Positions 1 to 8,129 of a stretch of 27,377 bases of DNA are shown piece after piece. The DNA comes from a virus. The position numbers were made by a program, and so were the translations under genes. Position 1 is the first letter of the stretch; the number at the start of each line of letters is the position of its first letter. The stretch covers positions 1 to 27,377 of the IMG/VR virus record IMGVR_UViG_3300030328_003440; one strand, given 5' to 3'. The notes below the pieces were generated by a model, which made no database searches, was not told the origin of the DNA, and saw only the letters and a list, made by a program, of their open reading frames with translations.

Positions 1-3000
1 ATCTATAACCGAGAGAAACATTGTATACAGCTCCTTCTAAATTTCCTGCCATACTAGCACCACCAAGTGCTGTATTGTATTCTGTTTTAGCGTCTGTCCA
101 AGTTCCATTACCTGATGCCCAACCCACAAATGTATTATAGTCTGAATCATTTGAATTGTTACCTGCATCAGTATTCGTCATCGCTCCCTGACCGATAGCA
201 ACATTACCTATTCCAGTTACATGAGTTGCTAATGCTCCAACTCCGACAGCAACATTCTGACTACCAGTTGTAGTTGCATTCAATGCATTATAACCTAGAG
301 CAGTATTGTAGTCGGCAGTTGTAGCGTTACCTAAAGCAGCATACCCTATTGCCATATTTTGCTGACCTGAAGTTATATTTGCTGCCGCTGCATGACCTAC
401 ACCAATCGTATAATTTGCATCTGTACTATCTATATCATTACAAGCAAAACTTCCTATTGCAACAACTCCAGTCGCAGCTACACCTGCTGCAATCGCATTT
501 CCAGTTTCACGACCAATTACAACACAATCATTGGCGGTTGTAGCAGTTGATAAAGCATTTCTACCAATAACTACATTTGAATTTCCTGTTGTTAAAGCAT
601 CTCCAGCCTCTGAACCCACGATGACATTATCATATCCAGTTGAACTTGCACCTGCTGAATGCCCCACATAGGTATTATGTTGATTATTAGTGCTTGTTGC
701 TGTAACTAATTTTGCACCAGTTGAGTACCCGATTAATGTATTGTATCCAGCTGTAGTGATATCGTGTCCTGCGTAATTACCCAATACAGTATTAGCAGGG
801 GCAGTCGTAGCTGCAGTCAAAGCTTCATAGCCGATTGCTATATTGTTTGTAGCTGTAAAAGCAGAGCCGTCATCTGAATATGTAGAACCGCCTAGTGCTT
901 TGTGACCTACAGCAACATTATCAGCTGCTGTATTATTTGCATCGGTACTATCTCCACCACCTCCTGCTCCAAAACCGACAAGGACATTTGTGTCAGCATC
1001 AGCGTGACCTAATTTCCAACCAGCATAAGCACCTAAAGCAACATTCCCACTACAGGTATTCATATATTTACCAGAACCGTATCCAAGTAGAGTATTGGAT
1101 GGCCCAGTTGTTAGATCTTTTCCACTTTCGTATCCTATTGCAGTATTATAATTGCCTGTAGTAAGTTCTTTCAGTGACTCAAAGCCAACAGCAACTGCAC
1201 CATTTATACCATCCATTGCTCCTCGCATTGTGGAAGTACCTATAGCAACATTATATTCTGATTTAGTATTTGCCCAAGTACCACTCCCTGAAGATGCCCC
1301 AATAAAAATATTTGAATCTGAATCTTCAGCATTACTACCTGAATTAGTGTCATACATTGCATTAATTCCTATTGCAATATTGTATTGACCAGTCTTATGA
1401 GTTAATAGCGAATTAACACCCATAGAAACATTACCAAACCCAGTAGTTAATTGTGCCCCAGCATCATATCCGACTAATGTATTTTGAGAGCCAGTATTTA
1501 AATCATTTCCACTATTCGTTCCGACTGCGGTATTATAATCAGCTTCTGTTAAAGCACTTAAAGAACCATATCCTATTGCAACATTATAACCAGCTCCGTT
1601 CATAGCTGCATCCAAAGAATTACCACCAACAGCAGTATTGTAACTTGAAGCTGCATCAGCCCAAGTTCCCCCACCTGAATTGTGTCCTATGAAAACATTA
1701 TCAACAGAACCCAATGAACTTGAACCAGCATCTGTGTCATCCATCGCATTTGTGCCAATAGCTATATTTCTCTCACCAGTGGTATGAACTTTCATAGCAT
1801 TTGTACCAATAGCGACATTATTTGAGGCAGTTGTTAAACTATAAGCTGCACTATTTCCAATAGCTACAACATTATCTGCTTGAGTTACAGCACTTAAAGC
1901 GTAAGCACCTACAGCAGTATTGTATAATGCCCCATCTAAAGCTGAGTCCATAGTATAACTACCAATGCCGACATTACCATTAGATTCTGCATTTGCCCAA
2001 GTACCCCCACCAGCTACATGACCAATAAATATATTGTCATTTGATCCTTGAGATGTCGTTCCAGCGTTAGTATCTCCCATTGAATATGCACCAATGGCGA
2101 CATTTCTTACACCAGTTAAATGTTCTTGAAGAGCCTTAGTACCTAAAGCAATATTTTGACTACCAGTTGTTAAAGCGTTGAGTGCTAATTGTCCTATTGC
2201 CGTATTTTCAGCACCTGAAGTAAGTGAATAAAGAGCAGATCTACCTATTGCAACTGTACCATTTGTAGTTGTTTGACCAGCACTCATTGAATTTCCAGCT
2301 TCTACACCAACTAAAGTACAATCTGAAGTAGTAGTCATCACACTCCCAGTAGAGTTTCCAATTCCAACATTAGAACTACCAGTAGTAAGTGCATCTAAAC
2401 TATATGCACCAAAAGCATTATTGTTATCGCCAGTTGTTAATGATTTAACTACATTAAATCCTACTCCAGTATTTGTGTGAGATTGATTTACTGCTCCATT
2501 AAAAGCATTAGCTCCGATAATAGTATTATTATTAGATGCTCCTGCCCATTGTCCAACACCACCGCATTGATACCCGATAAGAATATTACTATTGCCTAAT
2601 AAATTTGCGGTATTATTAGCAACTTGATATCCAATTAAGGTGTTATTATCACCAGTTTGTGATTCTAATCCAGCTTCATACCCAACAAGCACATTTTTTT
2701 GACCTGAAGTAATAGCAAGTCCCGCTTGATAGCCTATCGCTATTGTACCATCAGCATCAGACGAATTGATTGCTCCACCCGCATTATTACCTATTAAGAT
2801 ACAACCAACTGAGCTAGTCATAGCATCACCAGAATTGTGACCAATCGCAATATTGTTTTCTCCATCTGTTACATCGTGAAGAGCCTCAACTCCAATAGCA
2901 ATATTCTTTTCACCAGTTGTAAGACCATACAAAGCACTTGAGCCTAAAGCTGTATTGTGACTACCTGCTCCACTTCCATTTTTTATTGTGTGATTGCCTA

Positions 3001-3560
3001 CGGCAACATTCTTTTCACCTGTATTTTGTAACCCTGAATTATACCCTACATAAGTATTGTTGTTATTATTAGTAACAGTTGAACCTGTTTGATATCCTAT
3101 AAAAGTATTCTGTACTCCTGTTGTTAGTGAGTCGCCACATTGATAGCCAATCGCTACATTCCCAGCACCTGAAGTAAGAGCCATTAAAGCTTGATACCCT
3201 ATTGCAGTAGTACCATTTGCACCAGTCGTAACACTAGCTTTCATAGCTTGAAATCCAATAGCAACTGTATTACTTGCTACAGATGATTGACCTGCCTGAT
3301 AACCGATTAGAATATTGTTATTATCATCAACTAAATCAGTACCTGCATTTTTTCCAATAAGCACATTATAAGTACCAGTTGTTATATTTCTTCCAGCTTC
3401 ATCTCCTAAAGCTGTGTTTTCCTCTCCTGATGTAATATCCTCTAGAGCTTTATATCCTACAGCAACATTACGACTCGCACCTGAAACAGAGCCAGTACCC
3501 ATTGCTAATTCACCTACGGCAACATTATAATCTGAACCATTATCACCACTTACATTAAAA
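1..3560 (-). repeat. About 60 degenerate YadA-head-like repeats within the fibre gene
   Basis: Coding repeats of 51-66 bp each encode N[TV][AF][IV]G-x-x-[AS]-x-x-x-[LI]-T-[TS]-G. I estimate about 60 copies from the spacing; I did not count them exhaustively. Reading right to left, consecutive units begin AIGFQAM, AIGYQAL, AIGYQCG and FIGYQTG. Larger blocks also recur: a tryptophan-bearing variant (G-x-G-T-W-[TAN]-x-A, then YN[TV]A[IVL]G, preceded by an Asn/Asp/Ser-rich segment) appears near 98, 1270, 1657 and 1995. A weaker copy (G-x-x-Q-W-A) lies near 2540. This points to growth by segmental duplication followed by divergence. Confidence 0.85.
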
Positions 3561-4624
3561 GCGGATTTACCAAAAACTGTATTGCCAGTTTCACCACTAT
3601 CATTATTACTAAGACTAATGCGACAATCAGAATCTAATTGCATCACAGTAGTAACATTACCACCTGAATAAAAAGTATCCCAATGCCTAAATCCTAAATT
3701 TCCACTACCATTGGCTCTAACAATATCCCAATTAGAAGTGTCGCTTGTATCTCCTGAGTTACCTATTTTAAGAGATACATATCCTCCGCTATTTGTACTA
3801 TTTAATAACATACTAAAGTCAGAAGCAGTCTGTACTGAAAGTGGAGTATTTGCATCAAATGCAGTGGTTCTTCCAATCGCTACATTACCAGAAAATATAC
3901 CTGCTAAATTAGTATCTGCACCAGCCGCAGTGACATGGATTCCTACATTTTTTGTAGTTCCTGTTGCATCGTCTGAATTAACATCAACTTTTAATCCTGT
4001 TAAATTAACAGTAGATGCAGCATTATCTGCACCTGAATCATCAAGGTCAATATGCATACCATCATAAGTAAGCGTTGAACCTGAGTCCATTGTACTAGTT
4101 TTATTTATATCAAATAAAATTGCTCTGTTTGTAGCTGAAGTATTTCCAGTAACAGTTCGAGTTAAATTCATTGATTTAGTGGTGCTACCTGCACTATGTA
4201 CTAAATCTAAATGACTACTTGGAGAGTCAGTTCCGATACCTAATTGCCCCGAAGAAGTCATAGACATCGCATAAGATCCACCTGCGTAATAATCTAATCT
4301 ATCGTTTGCGTGTGAATACCTTACTATGCCTCTTTGATTACCACCCGAATCTCCAAAAAATATATTAGAACTACTGCTTGTTCCTGATAAAATTGTTAAA
4401 CCTGAATGACCACTACCTTCAATAATTAATTCATCTGCATCTGCGTGAGCAGTGCCACTACTAGAGGCAGTTTTAATCTGAATTTTTCCTTCAATTATCT
4501 CATCGTATGTAAATGAGCCACCACCCTCTACTTTTAAATCACCTGTGATAGTAAGGTCGCCACTAATAGTGCCACCAGCTAATGCTGCATTGTCTCCTGC
4601 GGTTGATATCATTGATTTTAGCAT
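1..4624 (-). CDS. Giant repetitive phage fibre/adhesin, C-terminus beyond the window
   Basis: The minus-strand frame is open from 4624 to the left edge, giving at least 1541 residues without a stop. I chose the ATG at 4624, which has AAGGA 7 nt upstream; the ATG at 4612 is in frame but lacks this site. It overlaps the upstream stop by 7 nt. Residues about 10-60 contain a GTISGDLTITGDLKVEG-type stretch followed by DEIIEG. Residues about 60-350 are a mixed beta-rich stalk with a QLGIGTDSPSSHLDL segment typical of S74-type phage fibres. From about residue 355 to the edge there are continuous 17-22 residue repeats of the form N-[TV]-[AF]-[IV]-G-Y-x-[AS], like the YadA-type left-handed beta-roll head. 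Proteins of this kind are trimeric and bind host surfaces. A C-terminal intramolecular chaperone (peptidase S74) would be expected beyond the window; that part is inference. The gene directly follows head genes, so a head fibre is an alternative to a tail fibre. Confidence 0.85.
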   Translation of the reverse strand, partial: MLKSMISTAGDNAALAGGTISGDLTITGDLKVEGGGSFTYDEIIEGKIQIKTASSSGTAHADADELIIEGSGHSGLTILSGTSSSSNIFFGDSGGNQRGIVRYSHANDRLDYYAGGSYAMSMTSSGQLGIGTDSPSSHLDLVHSAGSTTKSMNLTRTVTGNTSATNRAILFDINKTSTMDSGSTLTYDGMHIDLDDSGADNAASTVNLTGLKVDVNSDDATGTTKNVGIHVTAAGADTNLAGIFSGNVAIGRTTAFDANTPLSVQTASDFSMLLNSTNSGGYVSLKIGNSGDTSDTSNWDIVRANGSGNLGFRHWDTFYSGGNVTTVMQLDSDCRISLSNNDSGETGNTVFGKSAFNVSGDNGSDYNVAVGELAMGTGSVSGASRNVAVGYKALEDITSGEENTALGDEAGRNITTGTYNVLIGKNAGTDLVDDNNNILIGYQAGQSSVASNTVAIGFQAMKASVTTGANGTTAIGYQALMALTSGAGNVAIGYQCGDSLTTGVQNTFIGYQTGSTVTNNNNNTYVGYNSGLQNTGEKNVAVGNHTIKNGSGAGSHNTALGSSALYGLTTGEKNIAIGVEALHDVTDGENNIAIGHNSGDAMTSSVGCILIGNNAGGAINSSDADGTIAIGYQAGLAITSGQKNVLVGYEAGLESQTGDNNTLIGYQVANNTANLLGNSNILIGYQCGGVGQWAGASNNNTIIGANAFNGAVNQSHTNTGVGFNVVKSLTTGDNNNAFGAYSLDALTTGSSNVGIGNSTGSVMTTTSDCTLVGVEAGNSMSAGQTTTNGTVAIGRSALYSLTSGAENTAIGQLALNALTTGSQNIALGTKALQEHLTGVRNVAIGAYSMGDTNAGTTSQGSNDNIFIGHVAGGGTWANAESNGNVGIGSYTMDSALDGALYNTAVGAYALSAVTQADNVVAIGNSAAYSLTTASNNVAIGTNAMKVHTTGERNIAIGTNAMDDTDAGSSSLGSVDNVFIGHNSGGGTWADAASSYNTAVGGNSLDAAMNGAGYNVAIGYGSLSALTEADYNTAVGTNSGNDLNTGSQNTLVGYDAGAQLTTGFGNVSMGVNSLLTHKTGQYNIAIGINAMYDTNSGSNAEDSDSNIFIGASSGSGTWANTKSEYNVAIGTSTMRGAMDGINGAVAVGFESLKELTTGNYNTAIGYESGKDLTTGPSNTLLGYGSGKYMNTCSGNVALGAYAGWKLGHADADTNVLVGFGAGGGGDSTDANNTAADNVAVGHKALGGSTYSDDGSAFTATNNIAIGYEALTAATTAPANTVLGNYAGHDITTAGYNTLIGYSTGAKLVTATSTNNQHNTYVGHSAGASSTGYDNVIVGSEAGDALTTGNSNVVIGRNALSTATTANDCVVIGRETGNAIAAGVAATGVVAIGSFACNDIDSTDANYTIGVGHAAAANITSGQQNMAIGYAALGNATTADYNTALGYNALNATTTGSQNVAVGVGALATHVTGIGNVAIGQGAMTNTDAGNNSNDSDYNTFVGWASGNGTWTDAKTEYNTALGGASMAGNLEGAVYNVSLGYR

Positions 4625-4962
4625 TCTACGATCCTTACTGCTCCGGTTGTTGATGTTGTAGAGTTATAATTGAAATATATAGTATTGCCCAGGCCACGTG
4701 GTACTGTAATGAATGTTAGTGTGTCTTTTGCAAGTTTTAAATCATTAGACGCATTAACATCTGTAGTGGTAGCAGAGAAATTAAAATAAATCTCTACTGC
4801 GCTATAAATACCAAGACATCCTGCGGTCGCACCAAGCGACACATGGGTTGTGTTTCCTGTACTCGCTGAACTTCCTGCTGTACCTACGCTTTTAACGGAC
4901 CATTCTGCTCCTGTTGTAGTGTTTAATGATTCCTGGACGGAATGTTTGTGTAGTTTTGCCAT
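4618..4962 (-). CDS. Small structural protein (114 aa), paralogue of the next gene upstream
   Basis: This unrecognised 114-residue Thr/Ser/Gly-rich protein looks beta-rich and has no membrane segment. Its N-terminus (LHKHSVQESLN) closely matches that of the 95-aa neighbour (LHRYTAQEALN), so the two are probably paralogues. It starts on an ATG overlapping the upstream stop by one base (TAATG), with AGGAG about 10 nt before it. Its stop lies inside the start region of the giant fibre. Its position between the capsid gene and the fibre suggests a capsid decoration protein or an adaptor anchoring the fibre; this is inference from context only. Confidence 0.75.
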   Translation of the reverse strand: MAKLHKHSVQESLNTTTGAEWSVKSVGTAGSSASTGNTTHVSLGATAGCLGIYSAVEIYFNFSATTTDVNASNDLKLAKDTLTFITVPRGLGNTIYFNYNSTTSTTGAVRIVEC

Positions 4963-5249
4963 TAGCTTGATCTCCTATGCACGATTGCGAAATCTCCACT
5001 TGCTACCGTAACAGCAGACCATTCACCATAAATAGTCTGACCAGCTTTTATTGTTACAGATGATAGTGAATCCCATATGTCTGTATCTGCACTAGTAGCA
5101 GACACAACTGCATCTACTGATAAAGCAGTGATTGCGACATATACGTGTGAGTTAACTGTGGCGTTGGTGACATAATCATAGCCACCGCCTGCGGTGATGA
5201 TGTTTAGCGCTTCTTGCGCGGTATAACGATGTAAATTACTTGTTGCCAT
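4962..5249 (-). CDS. Small structural protein (95 aa), paralogue of the 114-aa protein
   Basis: This 95-residue protein has no recognised family. It is rich in Val, Ala, Thr and Ser, as expected of a beta-sandwich virion protein. The first 17 residues share the LH-aromatic/basic-[ST]-[AV]-Q-E-[SA]-LN pattern with the protein encoded just downstream. The segment ITIKAGQTIYG-like (SVTIKAGQTIYGEW) resembles the turn region of small phage decoration proteins, although this resemblance is weak. It lies downstream of the capsid gene in the late operon and is translationally coupled to its paralogue through TAATG. It is likely a head decoration or cement protein, or part of the fibre attachment. Confidence 0.75.
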   Translation of the reverse strand: MATSNLHRYTAQEALNIITAGGGYDYVTNATVNSHVYVAITALSVDAVVSATSADTDIWDSLSSVTIKAGQTIYGEWSAVTVASGDFAIVHRRSS

Positions 5250-5304
5250 TTTCTCTCCATCTCTAAGGTATTAGCAGACCGTGAACGAGACATGATTAAG
5301 AATG

Positions 5305-5460
5305 CTACTTCTTTTTCATCTTTTTCTTTGGCTCGGATTTAACAATCTTTGGCCCACCAAATTTGTTTTTAGTTACTTCATAACCGTCATTCACTAACTC
5401 TTGAGCTTTTTCACGAGAGTCAACATGAACGGTGTGATTATCTTTTTTAAGTATTATCAT
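5305..5460 (-). CDS. Small lysine-rich protein (51 aa) downstream of capsid gene
   Basis: This short frame runs from ATG at 5460 to TAG at 5305. It begins MIILKKDNHTVHVDSREKAQ and ends in a strongly basic tail (EPKKKMKKK). The N-terminal half has the look of a small alpha/beta domain (DNHTVHVDSREKAQELVNDGYEV), and the tail could bind nucleic acid or sit in the capsid interior. GAAAG stands about 9 nt before the ATG as a modest ribosome site. It fills the space between the capsid and the paralogous pair in the same direction. Small basic proteins at this position are common in phage late operons, but I do not recognise the family. Confidence 0.65.
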   Translation of the reverse strand: MIILKKDNHTVHVDSREKAQELVNDGYEVTKNKFGGPKIVKSEPKKKMKKK

Positions 5461-5481
5461 ATAAGTCTTTCATATATTGCA

Positions 5482-5507
5482 CTGGGCGATGACAAAGCAC
5501 CGCCCAG
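5482..5507 (-). terminator. GC-rich hairpin after the capsid gene
   Basis: CTGGGCG (5482-5488) and CGCCCAG (5501-5507) form a perfect 7-bp stem with a 12-nt loop, 17 nt past the capsid stop codon. There is no T-run after it on the transcribed strand, so it is more likely a partial terminator or an mRNA 3'-end stabiliser than a strong intrinsic terminator. Such an element would set high capsid expression relative to the downstream genes. Confidence 0.5.
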
Positions 5508-5524
5508 CACATAGGTTATATGGT

Positions 5525-6412
5525 TTACGGATTAAGGAATTCAATTCCTTTGACGTGACTACCAGTTGTAATAACAGCACCATAAATGATATCTGCTACA
5601 ACTTTTGTACCTAAATAGTCAACCGAGTATTCAGATTGAACTCTGATATCCTGCTGAACAGCAACTGCAATAGCAGATTTATGCACCAGGTAACCAGCTT
5701 CAATTCCAGTACTAGTAGTAGTAGGAATTAAAGAGCTAGTAAAAACTGGAATGCCAAAAAGCATACCAACTTCACCAGTGCGCATCACTGGATTATCATT
5801 ACCAAAACCAACACCAGCACCTGAGTTATTTGTAACAAATGCTTTAGAGTTTAGTAAGTCAGCATAGATAAGTGGATTTACAAAGAATGCACACTCTTCT
5901 TTTGGAATATCATTAGATAACAATGTTCCAATTGCTGTTTCAACATCAGCGTTACTCATGCTATTATCAGCAGCAAGAGCTTGAGTTGTTCCAAGCGTTT
6001 GAAGCAGAGCTTCAATCTTTGTATCAACTGCTTTTGCAAGCGCATATGCCATAGACTGAGCATACTTATCAAACAATTGCTCGTTTGACTGTATCATTGC
6101 AATATCTTCAAATAGCTTTGCAGCATATTTATGCTGATCAATTGAAAGATCAATGTCGGTTTCTGTATTAACTGAGTAAGCAACACCAGCGTTTGCACCT
6201 TTATCTGCACTAGCAACCTCTTGCACAGTAGGAATATGTAGAGTATCTCCACGTCCTTGTACTAGGCTTGAGTAGTCATCAAAAAATGGTTTAAACACTA
6301 GGTTCTTTTCAAAATAACGGTAAACGCCATCTGCCCACAGTTCAGGAATAAAAACATCAAGATGCGATCCTGTTCCTTGGGTTGCGTCACCACTAAAAGC
6401 GGTATAAGCCAT
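5525..6412 (-). CDS. Major capsid protein, HK97-fold type
   Basis: This 295-residue protein is the phage coat subunit. The N-terminus includes FIPELWADGVYRYFEKNLVF, the E-x-W-[AS]-x-x-[VL]-x-x-x-x-x-x-x-L-V pattern seen in many marine-phage capsid proteins. It is followed by a GRGDTLHIPTV beta-hairpin, a DQHKYAAKLFEDIA segment and a long spine-helix-like region (AMAYALAKAVDTKIEALL-like, about residues 120-145). The C-terminal part ends in beta strands (DIIYGAVITTGSHVKG). Length and position directly after the scaffold gene fit. There is no obvious N-terminal delta domain, which agrees with a separate scaffold. The start follows an AAGGAGC-like site. The family call is firm, but the exact subfamily is uncertain. 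Confidence 0.92.
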   Translation of the reverse strand: MAYTAFSGDATQGTGSHLDVFIPELWADGVYRYFEKNLVFKPFFDDYSSLVQGRGDTLHIPTVQEVASADKGANAGVAYSVNTETDIDLSIDQHKYAAKLFEDIAMIQSNEQLFDKYAQSMAYALAKAVDTKIEALLQTLGTTQALAADNSMSNADVETAIGTLLSNDIPKEECAFFVNPLIYADLLNSKAFVTNNSGAGVGFGNDNPVMRTGEVGMLFGIPVFTSSLIPTTTSTGIEAGYLVHKSAIAVAVQQDIRVQSEYSVDYLGTKVVADIIYGAVITTGSHVKGIEFLNP

Positions 6413-6424
6413 TATAGCTCCTTA

Positions 6425-6997
6425 TTATTTAGCTCTCTGATACCGCTCAATAATCTTGCTCCAGTTTTTCTTTCTATCTTTATCACTCATCTGTGTCCAG
6501 TCTTCTTGTACTTCATTTGCTGGTACAGCAGGATTATTGGCAATTGGTATCTTCGGCTGTTGAACAATTTTACCGTGTAAGGCACGAAGCTTTGCCATAG
6601 GCAAGTCTCCAAATGTCTCACGGTCTTCTATACTAAAGTCAGCAAGCAATTGCTCTCGCATATCTGCTTCTTCTTTCATTGCTCGTTCCACAACAGGTTC
6701 AAGCTCTGCGATTCTAGCAGCACGCTCTTCCGCAAGAGTTTGCCATTCTTTTTTGGCTTCTAACTCTTTCGTCCGTTGCGCTTCCAGTTTCTTTTGCAAA
6801 TCTGCAAGTTCTGCTTCTGCTTTTTGACTTCTCGCCCGATACTTCTTTGACTCTGCGATCAAATCTCCAACTTCCGGGTTAGCTGGTTGATCCTGTGTTT
6901 CTTCGGCCACCGCCTCTGTAGCGACTGCTTTTTCTACTGGTGGTCGCTCGACATATGGTTTGTCACCAGGTGCGCTCTGCACATTATCTTCAGACAT
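6425..6997 (-). CDS. Capsid scaffolding protein
   Basis: This 190-residue, highly charged protein has an acidic, Pro/Ala/Glu-rich N-terminus (residues 1-48). A long predicted coiled coil of Ala, Glu, Lys and Gln follows (about 50-120, e.g. AEAELADLQKKLEAQR), then a basic C-terminus (KDRKKNWSKIIERYQ). This is the classic layout of phage scaffolds, which direct procapsid assembly through a helical core and bind the coat with a basic C-terminal tail. It lies 12 nt upstream of the capsid gene, the standard place for a scaffold. No protease motif is visible, so it probably exits or is degraded by other means. Confidence 0.88.
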   Translation of the reverse strand: MSEDNVQSAPGDKPYVERPPVEKAVATEAVAEETQDQPANPEVGDLIAESKKYRARSQKAEAELADLQKKLEAQRTKELEAKKEWQTLAEERAARIAELEPVVERAMKEEADMREQLLADFSIEDRETFGDLPMAKLRALHGKIVQQPKIPIANNPAVPANEVQEDWTQMSDKDRKKNWSKIIERYQRAK

Positions 6998-7012
6998 ACT
7001 GTCTCCTTTTCA

Positions 7013-7474
7013 TTACCATTTCACTTCAATTCGTTGGCGTGAAAGTCTTTTTGCATTTTTTTGCAGATTATCTGCAAACATTTGTAAAATTTCTTTTTGG
7101 ACCATTGGCCCTACTCTATTACCACCAGCGACGACACGAGTTTCATTGTTCTCGACTAACTTACCACCTTGCTTTTTATCTTTTATGCCATATTTGATCT
7201 GTAATTCACCAGTATGTCGCGTACTAACTAATTCAAATTTTTTCAACATATTTCCAGTTAGTGTTAAGTCAGGTGGACTTACTTTAGTACTAATTTGACT
7301 TTTAAATTTATTGCCTGCTTTTTTTCTACGATATCCTACCGAATATGGTTTGAATTTTTGTCCAAATGCATCAATACCACTTTTAATTTGCAGGACATGC
7401 CTGTTTACAATTTTTTTTGCTGATTTGTTAAGATCAGAACTAGAAAAATTAATTAAATCTGTAAATTTAACCAT
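7013..7474 (-). CDS. Phage Mu gpG / HK97 gp10-like virion morphogenesis protein
   Basis: This 153-residue basic protein contains the hallmark region of the gpG / tail-completion families. A G-x-x-F-x-P-Y-S-x-x-Y segment at about 37-48 is followed by Lys/Arg-rich sequence and then PDLTLTGNMLKKF (about 68-80). Members act at head-tail joining or tail completion in siphoviruses and Mu-like phages. The gene overlaps the MuF-like gene by 8 nt, and the MuF-gpG pairing is itself typical. The C-terminal half (helix QKEILQMFADNLQKNAKRL) fits the family. Confidence in the broad family is good, while the precise role (neck or completion) is inferred. Confidence 0.8.
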   Translation of the reverse strand: MVKFTDLINFSSSDLNKSAKKIVNRHVLQIKSGIDAFGQKFKPYSVGYRRKKAGNKFKSQISTKVSPPDLTLTGNMLKKFELVSTRHTGELQIKYGIKDKKQGGKLVENNETRVVAGGNRVGPMVQKEILQMFADNLQKNAKRLSRQRIEVKW

Positions 7475-8129
7475 CTATTGGCTGCCATTGATGTCTGCAT
7501 CGCCAACCACCCCGAAACTCAAATCCATCAGGCTTAATTGCACGTATTTGTTTCTTTGTTAGTGGCTGTTTGCCTAAATACTCTCTACAGACCGGTCTAT
7601 TCTTCTCATCTCGTGGTCCAACATAATTCCATAAAGTATTTTCAGGTAATCCCTCGGCCATCGTAGCAATAACGCTTTGCTCATATGTAGAAAGCATTGT
7701 GGTGATTGTAGCATCTGCACGATTACCCTTAACAATATTACTCATTAAATCTTGCATATCATTTCTATTTAAATTATTTGCAATGCCTTGCGCCATAGCA
7801 ACTTGTAAGCTTGAAGCAACATTGCGAGATAAATTACTGATCATTGTGCGTTGTACATTCTGTAAAGCCATGAGTTTTGCTTCGGATGTAGCTCCAAAAA
7901 ACGGCAGATCAGAAAGAATAGCTTCCGTTGCACCCATATAGGCGTTGATTCCGGTAGATAGGCCCAGGTCTTCAATAAAATAGGTCGTAAGGTCAATTGC
8001 AGCGATAAATAGTAATACTTCTTCTGTTGTAAGACCCTCTTCTTGAAGTTCTTCCACATCATTTAAAAATTCCTGCTGGGCGCTGTCTAAACTGGCAAGA
8101 TATGCTTCAAGTGCTTCATCAATCGGCAT
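7467..8129 (-). CDS. Phage Mu gpF / SPP1 gp7-like minor head protein
   Basis: This 220-residue protein is a head morphogenesis protein that travels with the portal. The C-terminal 60 residues carry the MuF signature: W-N-Y-V-G-P-R-D-E-K-N-R-P-V-C-R-E followed by GK and, near the end, GGWRCRHQWQPI. This is the conserved Cys / C-R-H arrangement of the family. The N-terminal two thirds are helical with acidic stretches. It overlaps the portal gene by 11 nt and the gpG-like gene by 8 nt, so all three are translationally coupled. Members are minor capsid proteins involved in DNA ejection or early assembly. There is no sign of an attached toxin or ADP-ribosyltransferase domain. Confidence 0.87.
   Translation of the reverse strand: MPIDEALEAYLASLDSAQQEFLNDVEELQEEGLTTEEVLLFIAAIDLTTYFIEDLGLSTGINAYMGATEAILSDLPFFGATSEAKLMALQNVQRTMISNLSRNVASSLQVAMAQGIANNLNRNDMQDLMSNIVKGNRADATITTMLSTYEQSVIATMAEGLPENTLWNYVGPRDEKNRPVCREYLGKQPLTKKQIRAIKPDGFEFRGGWRCRHQWQPIDG

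Noticed and set aside
1-3560. CRISPR-like or simple satellite array in the repetitive region
   Set aside because: The repeats are degenerate, coding and in frame without spacers of equal length; they are protein repeats.
349-4067. Plus-strand ORFs over the fibre gene (for example 349-543, 895-1161, 1152-1388, 3711-4067)
   Set aside because: They are antisense to the continuous minus-strand fibre frame and give low-complexity peptides with no ribosome sites.
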